Assembly: GCA_942491105.1 (NCBI GenBank)
Contig: CALNZX010000001.1
Location: 867,355-931,354 of the forward strand
Reading direction: 5' to 3'
Source: JBBEAM01 sp942491105
GTDB lineage: Bacteria > Pseudomonadota > Alphaproteobacteria > Kiloniellales > DSM-21159
DNA length: 64,000 nucleotides
Positions 42,950 to 51,099 of this stretch are shown here, piece after piece (position 1 is the stretch's first letter; each line of letters opens with the position of its first letter). Below the pieces are notes generated by a model. That model had not been told where the DNA came from. It saw only the letters and a list, made by a program, of their open reading frames with translations, and did not search any database. The position numbers were made by a program, and so were the translations under genes.

Positions 42950-45721
42950 ATGAGCGAACAGACTTTTTCCTTCACGCTCAACGGCCAGGAGGTCGAAGCA
43001 CAGGCAGGCGAGACCATCTGGCAGGTCGCCAAGCGCATTGGCGTCGAAATCCCGCACCTGTGTTACTCCCCGCAGCCGGGTTACCGGGAAGACGGCAACT
43101 GCCGGGCCTGCATGGTCGAGGTCGAAGGCGAGCGGGTTCTTGCCGCCTCCTGCCAGCGCCGCGCCGCCGCGGGCATGAAAGTGAATTCCGTCTCGGAGCG
43201 GGCAAAGTCGGCGCGCAAGCTGGTCTTCGAGTTGCTGATGGCCGACCAGCCGGCACGCGAAGTGGCGCACGATCCGGAGTCCAAGTTTTGGCAGTGGTCG
43301 GACAAGATCGGCCTCGCCGAGAGCCGTTTCCCGCAGCGCGAGACCTGGTCCCCCGATGTCAGCCATTCCGCCATGGCGGTCAATCTCGACGCCTGCATCA
43401 ACTGCACCCTCTGCGTACGCGCCTGCCGTGAAGTTCAGTCGAACGACGTTATCGGCATGGCCTATCGCGGCAGCGGATCGAAGGTCGTGTTCGATTTCGA
43501 CGATCCCATGGGCGAGAGCACCTGCGTGGCCTGCGGCGAATGCGTGCAAGCCTGTCCGACCGGCGCGCTGATGGAGAAAAGCCTGCTCGACGAGCGCGGA
43601 GTTCGCACGGAATTTCCCGATCGTTCCGTGGACAGCCTTTGCCCCTACTGCGGCGTAGGCTGCCAGACGACCGTACACGTCAAGGACGACAAGATCCTCT
43701 ACATCGATGGACGCGATGGCCCGTCCAATGAAAACAGGCTCTGCGTGAAAGGCCGCTTCGGATTCGACTATATTTATCATCCGCATCGTCTCACGGTACC
43801 GATGGTGCGCCGCGACGACGCGCCGAAGCGCTGGGACGATCAGGTCGACCCGGCGAACCCCTGGACGCACTTTCGCGAAGCCACCTGGGAAGAGGCGCTG
43901 GAACGCGCCGCCGGCGGCCTGAAGAAAGTCTTCGAGGCGGAGGGGCCACGGGGCATCGCCGGCTTCGGCTCGGCAAAGGGCTCCAACGAGGAAGCCTATC
44001 TCTTCCAGAAGCTGATCCGGACCGCCTTCCATACCAACAACGTCGATCACTGCACCCGTCTGTGCCATGCCTCCTCCGTGGCGGCGCTGATGGAAGGAAT
44101 CGGCTCGGGCGCCGTGACGGCTCCGTTCAGCGCGGCCGACGATGCCGAGTGCATCATCATCATCGGGGCGCGCCCAGCGCAGAACCATCCTGTGGCGGCC
44201 ACCTACTTCAAGAACGCCGCGAAACGCGGCGCCAAGCTGGTCATCATGGATCCGCGCAACAGCAATCTGTCGCGCCACGCCACTCATAACCTCCAGTTCA
44301 AGCCTGGCCAGGACGTCGCCATGCTGAACGCCATCATCCATACCATCGTCGAGGAAGGCCTGACCGACGAGCAGTACATCCAAGCGCACGTCGAAGGCTA
44401 CGCGGAGCTTAAGGAGAGGGTAAAAGCCTTCTCTCCCGAGAAAATGGCCGAGGTTTGCGGCATCTCCGCCGAAGAACTCCGCGCCGTTGCCCGGCTCTAC
44501 GCCGGCAGCCAGGCTTCCATCATCTTCTGGGGCATGGGTGTATCTCAGCACGTGCACGGCACCGACAACGCGCGCTGCCTGATCTCGCTTGCCGCAATCA
44601 CCGGCCAGATCGGGCGCCCCGGTACCGGCCTACACCCCCTGCGCGGCCAGAACAACGTGCAGGGCGCTTCCGACGCGGGTCTCATTCCGCTCGTCTATCC
44701 CGACTATCAGTCGGTCGAGAAGCCGGAAGTACACGCCTTTTTCGAGGACTTCTGGGGCACCCAGCTGGATCCCAAACGCGGCCTGACCGTGGTCGAGATC
44801 ATCAACGCCATCAACGACGGCGTGATCAAGGGTATGTACATCATGGGCGAAAACCCGGCGATGTCGGACCCGGATCAAAGGCACGCGCGCCAGGGTCTGG
44901 CCAAGCTCGAGCACCTGGTAGTTCAGGATATCTTCCTGACCGAAACGGCCTGGCACGCTGATGTGGTTCTGCCGTCTTCGGCCCATGCGGAAAAACTCGG
45001 CAGCTTCACCAATACCAACCGCCAGGTGCAGATCGGCCGTCCGGCCGTCGCGCCTCCCGGCGAAGCGCGTCAGGATTGGGAGCTGATCCAGGAGCTTGCG
45101 CAGCGCCTGGATCTCGACTGGAACTACGCCACGGTCGCCGATGTCTTCCGCGAGATGGCACAGACGATGCCGTCCCTCAACAACATCACCTGGGAGCGCC
45201 TGGAGGCCGAGGATTCCGTTACCTATCCGGTGGACGGTCCCGACGTGCCGGGCAATGAGATCATGTTCGCGAACTCCTTCCCAACGGAGAGCGGCCGGAT
45301 CAAGGTGGTGCCGACGGACATCGTGCCGCCGGACGAATTGCCCGACGAGAACTACCCGATGGTTCTTACGACCGGCCGGATGCTGGAACATTGGCACACC
45401 GGCGCCATGACCCGGCGCGCGACGGTGCTGGATGCCCTGGAACCCGAGGCAATCGCCGGACTCAATCCGCGTGACATGACGATGATGGGCCTTAAGCCCG
45501 GCGACTTCATCAAGGTCTCCACGCGCCGTGGTGAGATTGCACTGAAAGCGCGCAAGGACCGGGACGTGCCGGAGGGCATGGTGTTCATCCCCTTCTGCTT
45601 TAACGAGGCGGCCGCGAATGTCCTGACCAATCCGCAACTCGACCCCTTCGGCAAGATCCCGGAATTCAAATTCTGTGCCGCCAAGGTCGAGCCTTTGCAG
45701 GAGTTCGCGGCGGCGGAATAG
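42950..45721 (+). CDS. fdsA: NAD-dependent formate dehydrogenase, alpha subunit (FdsA-type)
   Basis: A 923-residue molybdo/tungsto-enzyme. The N-terminal 2Fe-2S ferredoxin domain (HLCYSPQPGYREDGNCRAC) is followed by a His-Cys 4Fe-4S region, two ferredoxin-type 4Fe-4S motifs (CINCTLCVRACREVQ; CVACGECVQACPTGAL), then the catalytic 4Fe-4S motif CPYCGVGC and the bis-MGD domain with active-site Cys in CTRLCHASS (Cys, not selenocysteine). A molydopterin dinucleotide-binding domain ends the chain. It oxidises formate to CO2 in the cytoplasm with the fused FdsG-FdsB partner. Confidence 0.95.
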   Translation: MSEQTFSFTLNGQEVEAQAGETIWQVAKRIGVEIPHLCYSPQPGYREDGNCRACMVEVEGERVLAASCQRRAAAGMKVNSVSERAKSARKLVFELLMADQPAREVAHDPESKFWQWSDKIGLAESRFPQRETWSPDVSHSAMAVNLDACINCTLCVRACREVQSNDVIGMAYRGSGSKVVFDFDDPMGESTCVACGECVQACPTGALMEKSLLDERGVRTEFPDRSVDSLCPYCGVGCQTTVHVKDDKILYIDGRDGPSNENRLCVKGRFGFDYIYHPHRLTVPMVRRDDAPKRWDDQVDPANPWTHFREATWEEALERAAGGLKKVFEAEGPRGIAGFGSAKGSNEEAYLFQKLIRTAFHTNNVDHCTRLCHASSVAALMEGIGSGAVTAPFSAADDAECIIIIGARPAQNHPVAATYFKNAAKRGAKLVIMDPRNSNLSRHATHNLQFKPGQDVAMLNAIIHTIVEEGLTDEQYIQAHVEGYAELKERVKAFSPEKMAEVCGISAEELRAVARLYAGSQASIIFWGMGVSQHVHGTDNARCLISLAAITGQIGRPGTGLHPLRGQNNVQGASDAGLIPLVYPDYQSVEKPEVHAFFEDFWGTQLDPKRGLTVVEIINAINDGVIKGMYIMGENPAMSDPDQRHARQGLAKLEHLVVQDIFLTETAWHADVVLPSSAHAEKLGSFTNTNRQVQIGRPAVAPPGEARQDWELIQELAQRLDLDWNYATVADVFREMAQTMPSLNNITWERLEAEDSVTYPVDGPDVPGNEIMFANSFPTESGRIKVVPTDIVPPDELPDENYPMVLTTGRMLEHWHTGAMTRRATVLDALEPEAIAGLNPRDMTMMGLKPGDFIKVSTRRGEIALKARKDRDVPEGMVFIPFCFNEAAANVLTNPQLDPFGKIPEFKFCAAKVEPLQEFAAAE

Positions 45722-45749
45722 ACTGCATCCCGATCGCGGGAGGCGTAGA

Positions 45750-46934
45750 ATGAGGGCCATGAAGGCCCCACGCGCCACCGCATTTTTTCTGCCGGTTTTC
45801 CTGGCAGTCCTGGCGTTCTCCGCGCCAAGCGCTCCGCGTGCCCAGGACACAGCGGAATGGGGCTTGTTCCAGGCGGCGCGCAGCAACGATGCCGATTTGG
45901 CCCGATACGCCCTGGAGCTTGGCGCCGACATCGAAGCGCAGGACGAACTCGGCAATACGCCGCTTCTCGTCGCCGCGATCCACAGCAATCCGGCGACAAT
46001 CCACGCCTTACTGGAAGCGGGCGCCGATCCCAATGCCCGAGCTGGAGACAGCCGCTGGTCGGCTTTGCACTTCGCCGCCTATGAAGGGCAGCCGCGCATT
46101 GCTGAAATGCTCCTCGCCGCCGGCGCCGACATCGAGGCGCGCGGCTCAAATTCCGGCAACACGCCCCTATTGCTGGCGGCGCAACGCGGCAAGCGGCAGA
46201 CCATGGCGCTTCTGCTCGACGCCGGCGCGGATATCGAGGTCAGGGACCAGCGCGATGGAAACACGCCGCTTATCAATGCCGCCTTCAATCCCACCGCCGT
46301 TGCACTTGTCGCCGAGTTGATCGCACGCGGCGCGGACATCGCTGCCCGCGCCGAAGACGGTTTCACCCCCTTGATGGCCGCGGCCAGCAGGGGAAATACC
46401 GGGGCGGCGCGGCTGCTGCTACAGGAAGGCGCGGAATCCAGCCCGACGGATAAGCAAGGCTACGCCGCCTTGCATCTCGCCGCGGCGGCGGGCGATACCA
46501 GCCTCGTTGCCACGCTGCTGGAGACGGATGATCCAAATCTGAAAGCCCTGCAGGGGGATACGCCGCTCGACATGGCGATCGGCGCAGCGCAAATCGATAC
46601 GATGCTGACCCTGCTGCGCTCCGGCGCGGATCCGAATCTTCCAGGACGCGATGAACGTCCTCCGCTGCATAGCGCGGCCCGTTTCGGCAACGCCGCGGCT
46701 CTGGTCGCCTTGCTGAGCGAAGGCGGCAATCCCAACATACGCGATGCGGCGGAAAACACCGCCTTGATGTGGGCGGCCAATGTCGGAGCCTTAGAAGCCG
46801 TTAGGGTTTTGCTTGCCGCCGGCGCGCAGGTCGGCGCGGTCGCCGAGGACGGCTGGACCGCTCTGCAGGCCGCGGAGATGATCGGGGATGATGAAATCGC
46901 GGCCCTGCTGCGCAGCGCCGGCGCCCAGCAGTAA
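45750..46934 (+). CDS. exported ankyrin repeat protein
   Basis: A 394-residue protein with signal peptide (FFLPVFLAVLAFSAPSAP, cleavage near RAQD) and about ten tandem ankyrin repeats filling the rest, e.g. GADIEAQDELGNTPLLVAAI, GADPNARAGDSRWSALHFAA, RDAAENTALMWAANVGALEA. GGAGG sits 7 bases before ATG 45750. Ankyrin repeats bind proteins; partners are unknown. It follows fdsA by 29 bases on the same strand, so it may be co-transcribed with it. Confidence 0.88.
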   Translation: MRAMKAPRATAFFLPVFLAVLAFSAPSAPRAQDTAEWGLFQAARSNDADLARYALELGADIEAQDELGNTPLLVAAIHSNPATIHALLEAGADPNARAGDSRWSALHFAAYEGQPRIAEMLLAAGADIEARGSNSGNTPLLLAAQRGKRQTMALLLDAGADIEVRDQRDGNTPLINAAFNPTAVALVAELIARGADIAARAEDGFTPLMAAASRGNTGAARLLLQEGAESSPTDKQGYAALHLAAAAGDTSLVATLLETDDPNLKALQGDTPLDMAIGAAQIDTMLTLLRSGADPNLPGRDERPPLHSAARFGNAAALVALLSEGGNPNIRDAAENTALMWAANVGALEAVRVLLAAGAQVGAVAEDGWTALQAAEMIGDDEIAALLRSAGAQQ

Positions 46935-46946
46935 TCGGCCGCAGGC

Positions 46947-47072
46947 TCAGTCGAGGCGAACGTTGTCCGTCGAGTAGCTTTGGCTGGAGGTCATGTCGAG
47001 TGCCGCCAAGCCAAAACCGGCGATCACGGAGACACCGGCAACGACGAGACAGGCCGCGAGAAATGCTTTCAT
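46947..47072 (-). CDS. 41-residue membrane or exported peptide
   Basis: A short gene with the ribosome binding site AGGTG 6 bases before ATG 47072. The product is MKAFLAACLVVAGVSVIAGF then GLAALDMTSSQSYSTDNVRL and a final D: one hydrophobic helix and a short polar tail ending in SYSTDNVRLD. I recall similar tiny proteins with an NVRL end near respiratory gene clusters in alphaproteobacteria, but cannot verify this. It is the last gene of the minus-strand formate dehydrogenase run, 81 bases beyond the WD40-cytochrome gene. Confidence 0.6.
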   Translation of the reverse strand: MKAFLAACLVVAGVSVIAGFGLAALDMTSSQSYSTDNVRLD

Positions 47073-47153
47073 GGTTTCACCTATCGCCAAAGAAGCTAGG
47101 ACCCTCAGTGTTTCTTATGGCCGCGCGTTCCGCAAGAGCCATCGGCGCTTTCT

Positions 47154-48485
47154 CTACTCCGTGATTTCCTTCAGATAGCGCACCAGTGCGGCACGATCCT
47201 CCGCCAAGGGTATGCGCTGAATCGGCATCTTGGTGCCGGGCAGCATGACATCGGGTCCCTCATCGAAGAGCTGTGAGATCGTTTCGGCGGTCCAAACCAC
47301 GGAGCTATCGTTGAGGCTCTGGGAGTAGTTATAGTCCGGAACAACCCCGGCCCTGCGGCCGAAAACGCCATGCAGCGTCGGCCCTGCCCGGCGGCCGCCG
47401 TCGGCGGTTACCGAATGGCAAACGGCGCATTTCCGAAACACCACGGCCCCGCGATCCGCGGAGGGGTCCCCAATCACGTCGGCGGCCTGCATGCCCGCAC
47501 TGACCGAAACTCCCAGCTCTTCTCCGCTCTCTAGGTCCCAGCGCCGCGCCACCTCATCGGAGCCGCCGCTCAGCAAGCCACGACCATCCGGCGTGAAATC
47601 CAGCGCCCAGACGGGAGCCAGGTGGCCCGGCAGCGTCCGCGCTTCGCCTGGGGTCTCAAGGTCCCATAAATGGATCTGCCGATCGCGCCCGCCCGACGCC
47701 GCCAAGCGGCCATCCGGCGATACCGTCAGGCAGAAAGCCGGACCGTCCTGCTCCCCCAAGGTGATCAGCTCCTCGCCAGTGCCGATATCCCAGAGGCTGA
47801 TGCGGCCGCTCACGGCGGCGGAAACGGCGCGGTCCCCGCTGGGCAGAAAATCAACCGAGGTAAAGCCGACCCCGCCGCCTTCGATGACGGCGAGCTGCGT
47901 GCCATCGGAAATCCGCCAAAGGCGCAGCGTGCCGTCGTATCCGGCGGAGAGCAGTGTCTCGCCGTCCGGCGAGAAGGCCAGCGCGTTGACGTTGTTCTCA
48001 TGCCCCGCCAGCACCCTCAGCGGCGCGAGCGCCTCGAGGTCCCACAGGCGCAGCGTATGATCCCAGCCCGCGGAGGCCGCGACTTGGCCATCGGGAGAGA
48101 CCGCGACCATCTCCACCTTGCCGGCGTGACCCGTGAAGGCGTGCAGCTCCGTTCCATTCTCAAGGTCCCACAAACGCAGCGTACCGTCGTCGCTGCCTGA
48201 AATGCCCCGCTTGCCATCCGGCAGAAATGCAACGCTATTCACCGAGCCTTCATGGGCATCGAGCACGAAAAGCGCGCGCTCCTCGGTTAGGTCCCAATAG
48301 ATCACGGTGTAGTCGAAAGACGCCGTGAGGGCCGTTCTGCCGTCGGGTGATACCGCGACGCCCTTGACGAAACCGCCGTGTCCGGCGAGCTCGGCCCGTG
48401 CCGCCAGGGGAAGTGCCAGAAGGATCAGCAGGGCGCCGATGGCAGGATAGGTCAGAAGCTTGCCAAGCATCGCTCTTTGCGCCAT
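47154..48485 (-). CDS. WD40 repeat - cytochrome c fusion protein
   Basis: A 443-residue exported protein: signal peptide (GALLILLALPLAARA), seven WD40 repeats forming one propeller (e.g. GHGGFVKGVAVSPDGRTALT; GHENNVNALAFSPDGETLLS), then from residue about 345 a class I cytochrome c with CAVCH (353-357), GPTLHGVFGR and the likely Met ligand in PGTKMPIQ. A periplasmic haem protein on a propeller scaffold next to membrane formate dehydrogenase genes suggests a redox partner or accessory electron carrier; this is inference. Confidence 0.88.
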   Translation of the reverse strand: MAQRAMLGKLLTYPAIGALLILLALPLAARAELAGHGGFVKGVAVSPDGRTALTASFDYTVIYWDLTEERALFVLDAHEGSVNSVAFLPDGKRGISGSDDGTLRLWDLENGTELHAFTGHAGKVEMVAVSPDGQVAASAGWDHTLRLWDLEALAPLRVLAGHENNVNALAFSPDGETLLSAGYDGTLRLWRISDGTQLAVIEGGGVGFTSVDFLPSGDRAVSAAVSGRISLWDIGTGEELITLGEQDGPAFCLTVSPDGRLAASGGRDRQIHLWDLETPGEARTLPGHLAPVWALDFTPDGRGLLSGGSDEVARRWDLESGEELGVSVSAGMQAADVIGDPSADRGAVVFRKCAVCHSVTADGGRRAGPTLHGVFGRRAGVVPDYNYSQSLNDSSVVWTAETISQLFDEGPDVMLPGTKMPIQRIPLAEDRAALVRYLKEITE

Positions 48486-48584
48486 CAGAAGAACTCAACT
48501 GCGACCATAGCTTGCGGGAAAAGTACCTCCAAGAGACACACTCGAGGCAAGCCCTCGGAAAGGGGCCGGCAGCTCAGCCCGGGG

Positions 48585-48959
48585 TTAACGCCAGGGCTGA
48601 GTTCGGGTCGATGCGGGACGGCGGTCTTCAATCGTCGAAGCCGAAGCGCCGCTGGCATTCAGGGAGCCGGTTTCCATGCGCCGGAACCCAGGAATCACCT
48701 CCCCGGTTTTGGCGTCCACCGCGATGGTGTTCACCTGAAAGGCCGCATTGTCATTGCCGCCACCCTGCATCACTGTCAGCAGGATTATGGCTTTGCCGTC
48801 GACCAGTTCCGCCTCGGATTTCAGGACCTCGACACCGTAACGCTCGGCGATCTGATCGGCCGCTTCCTGTTGTGTCAGGGCCTGCGCCGGGGCGACACCG
48901 GCTAAAACCAGAACAGCGGCTAGAGCCACCGCGCCGGTGAGGAAAAGCCTTAGCTGCAT
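48585..48959 (-). CDS. PepSY-like periplasmic protein
   Basis: A 124-residue exported protein with signal peptide (LTGAVALAAVLVLAGVAPAQ). The mature part has one PepSY-like unit: LTQQEAADQIAERYGVEVLK and NTIAVDAKTGEVIPGFRRME, then a low-complexity tail. It is encoded 8 bases after the cytochrome b subunit of formate dehydrogenase, so it is part of that operon. PepSY units often inhibit or chaperone exported enzymes; the specific role is unknown. Confidence 0.7.
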   Translation of the reverse strand: MQLRLFLTGAVALAAVLVLAGVAPAQALTQQEAADQIAERYGVEVLKSEAELVDGKAIILLTVMQGGGNDNAAFQVNTIAVDAKTGEVIPGFRRMETGSLNASGASASTIEDRRPASTRTQPWR

Positions 48960-48967
48960 GGTGTTGA

Positions 48968-50104
48968 TTACTCCGCTGGCTGCGTCCTGGCGCCGTGGGA
49001 GCTGTCATCCCCCGGCAGGGGTTCATTCTTTACTTCCGCGACCCAGACACTGTGATGTTCACGCGCCCAGTTCTCGTCGACATAGCCCGTGCCCATGGCA
49101 TCGAAGGCGCCCTCCATCCCGAGCGTGCCGATATAGATATGCGCCAAGATCACCGCGATCATGACAATGCCGACAACGGCATGCCACAACGAGCTCAGCT
49201 GCTGCTCCTCCATCAAGGTCACGTTGCCGGGGACGTTGAAGCCTACGGCCGAGAGGATGCCAAAGGTCTTGCCCCACATCGTCGTTTCGAAGGGAAACAG
49301 GAGAGCGATCCCCGACAGGCTGAGAGACAGGCCGCCGAGGATGGTGACCCAGAAGACAACCTTCTGCCCGGCGTTGAATTTGCGTGCCGGCGGGTGGTTG
49401 TTCTTGCCGAACATGCCGCCACCCTTGGCGATCCACTTCAAATCGTACCTATTGGGAATGTTGTGACCGACCCAGAGCACGAACATCACGACAATACCGA
49501 GCATGAAGGCGAAGGCGACATAGTTGTGCAGATACTTGCCCGCCGTGGTGATCGCCGAAAAGGCGGAAGGCCCAATCACCGGCAGCAGCACGTATTTCCC
49601 CCAAAGTACGTTCATCCCGGTCAGCGCGAGAATCACGAAGGACGTCGCCGTCGTCCAGTGGGTGACGCGGTCGAGGAAATTGAAGCGCTCGATCCGCCGG
49701 CCGGATTCTCCGCCTTCGATCCGGATCCGCCCGCGGATCGCGAAGAACAAGGCCAGCAGAATGATCATGCCGAGCAGGACCCAAACCCCATAGGTCGATA
49801 GAGGTCCATTCCGGATTGCCCGCCAGTTATCGCCTTCGGACTGGATCAGCGTCCCCGACTGCTTGTTCGGGGTTGATACATTGCCTTGCGCCCCTTCGCG
49901 GATCGCGCGCCAAAGATCGGCATCGCTCGCGGAGCCCAGGCTGTTTCCGGGCACCTGTCCGCCGGTACTCTGTTCCGCTGTGCTGTCCGCGCTCTGAGCC
50001 AAGGCGGCGCCCTCGTAGGTCGCGGCACCGGCAAGGGACAACAGGATGGCGACCGCCAGTACGCTGGCCAGTCTGCTCATGCATCGCCCGAAGCTGTCAT
50101 ACAT
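48968..50104 (-). CDS. formate dehydrogenase cytochrome b556 (gamma) subunit
   Basis: A 378-residue membrane subunit of the FdnI/FdoI family. After a signal sequence and a periplasmic N-terminal region of about 100 residues there are four transmembrane helices of the Ni/Fe-hydrogenase/formate dehydrogenase b-type cytochrome, including RFNFLDRVTHWTTATSFVIL with a haem His and the later SSLWHAVVGIVMIAVILAHI. It anchors the periplasmic alpha/beta subunits and sends electrons to quinone. The C-terminus EVKNEPLPGDD is cytoplasmic. Confidence 0.92.
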   Translation of the reverse strand: MYDSFGRCMSRLASVLAVAILLSLAGAATYEGAALAQSADSTAEQSTGGQVPGNSLGSASDADLWRAIREGAQGNVSTPNKQSGTLIQSEGDNWRAIRNGPLSTYGVWVLLGMIILLALFFAIRGRIRIEGGESGRRIERFNFLDRVTHWTTATSFVILALTGMNVLWGKYVLLPVIGPSAFSAITTAGKYLHNYVAFAFMLGIVVMFVLWVGHNIPNRYDLKWIAKGGGMFGKNNHPPARKFNAGQKVVFWVTILGGLSLSLSGIALLFPFETTMWGKTFGILSAVGFNVPGNVTLMEEQQLSSLWHAVVGIVMIAVILAHIYIGTLGMEGAFDAMGTGYVDENWAREHHSVWVAEVKNEPLPGDDSSHGARTQPAE

Positions 50105-50145
50105 TGTGGTTACTCCTCGCCTTCGCGTTTGCCTGTGGCAAGAGG

Positions 50146-50346
50146 CTATGCCCCTTCCTGGTTCCGCGCCCGGTTGCGCAATTCGTCCAGCGTATTCTGG
50201 TCGAGAGGCTTGTCGGCTTCGCCCAGGTAAGTGCCTTTGTCGTAACGCAGCACGCGGCCCTGCTCATCTTCCTCGCAGGCGGACAGGGTCAAGCCCGCGC
50301 AGAGAAGGATCGCGGCGGCAACTGCTGAATTGGCTTTTCGAATCAT
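50146..50346 (-). CDS. small lipoprotein in the formate dehydrogenase operon
   Basis: A 66-residue protein with a lipoprotein signal (AVAAAILLCAGLTLSAC, lipobox LSAC). The mature peptide EEDEQGRVLRYDKGTYLGEA then DKPLDQNTLDELRNRARNQE is very acidic/basic. Short lipoproteins with a YDKGTYLG motif recur in this type of formate dehydrogenase operon as I recall. ATG 50346 is chosen; the frame extends further upstream without support. Confidence 0.75.
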   Translation of the reverse strand: MIRKANSAVAAAILLCAGLTLSACEEDEQGRVLRYDKGTYLGEADKPLDQNTLDELRNRARNQEGA

Positions 50347-50479
50347 GCTGCTTAACCGCTCGCCGAGGAGCGCTCCTGAATAGTGGTTAAGTCGGTAACT
50401 TATCTTAGCGTCAGGTAGGGGGCGGAACCGGAATACCGGCGCCACCCCCTCCTGCTAAACAACGCTCAGGCGCGGGTTA

Positions 50480-51079
50480 TCAGGACCCCGGCGCCTTCTG
50501 CTCGTAGGCCGTGCCCCAACCCCAAGCGCCGGAGCCAAAGCCGCGGGCGACCACGCGCTCCCGATAGATATCGGAGACCACGTTGCCGTCACCGGCGAGC
50601 AGCGCTCTGGTGGAGCACATCTCCGCGCAGATCGGCAGCTTGCCCTCGGCCAGACGGTTGCGTCCGTACTTCTGGAACTCGCTGGAGGACAGGTCCTCCT
50701 CCGGTCCACCAGCACAGAACGTGCACTTGTCCATCTTGCCGCGACTGCCGAAGTTGCCTGCCTGCGGGTACTGCGGAGCCCCAAAGGGGCAAGCGTAGAA
50801 GCAGTATCCGCAGCCGATGCACAGGTCCTTCGAGTGCAAAACCACACCCTCGTCGGTCTGGTAGAAGCAATCGACCGGGCAGACCGCCATGCACGGCGCG
50901 TCAGAGCAGTGCATGCAGGCTACCGAGATCGAACGTTCACCAGGATCACCATCGTTGATGGTGACGACGCGGCGGCGGTTCACACCCCAGGGCACCTCGT
51001 GCTCGTTTTTGCAGGCAGTGACGCAGGCGTTGCATTCGATGCAACGCTCGGCGTCACAGAGGAATTTCATGCGTGCCAT
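50480..51079 (-). CDS. formate dehydrogenase iron-sulfur (beta) subunit
   Basis: A 199-residue ferredoxin-type subunit with four 4Fe-4S sites: CIECNACVTACKNEH, CMHCSDAPCMAVCPVDCFYQ, CIGCGYCFYACPFGAPQ and the paired CTFC / CAEMCSTRALL. It wires the catalytic subunit to the cytochrome b subunit. It is encoded 20 bases after the alpha subunit gene. No Tat signal, so it is probably exported in complex with the Tat-bearing alpha subunit. Confidence 0.94.
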   Translation of the reverse strand: MARMKFLCDAERCIECNACVTACKNEHEVPWGVNRRRVVTINDGDPGERSISVACMHCSDAPCMAVCPVDCFYQTDEGVVLHSKDLCIGCGYCFYACPFGAPQYPQAGNFGSRGKMDKCTFCAGGPEEDLSSSEFQKYGRNRLAEGKLPICAEMCSTRALLAGDGNVVSDIYRERVVARGFGSGAWGWGTAYEQKAPGS

Positions 51080-51099
51080 GATTTATCTCTCCTCTCGCC

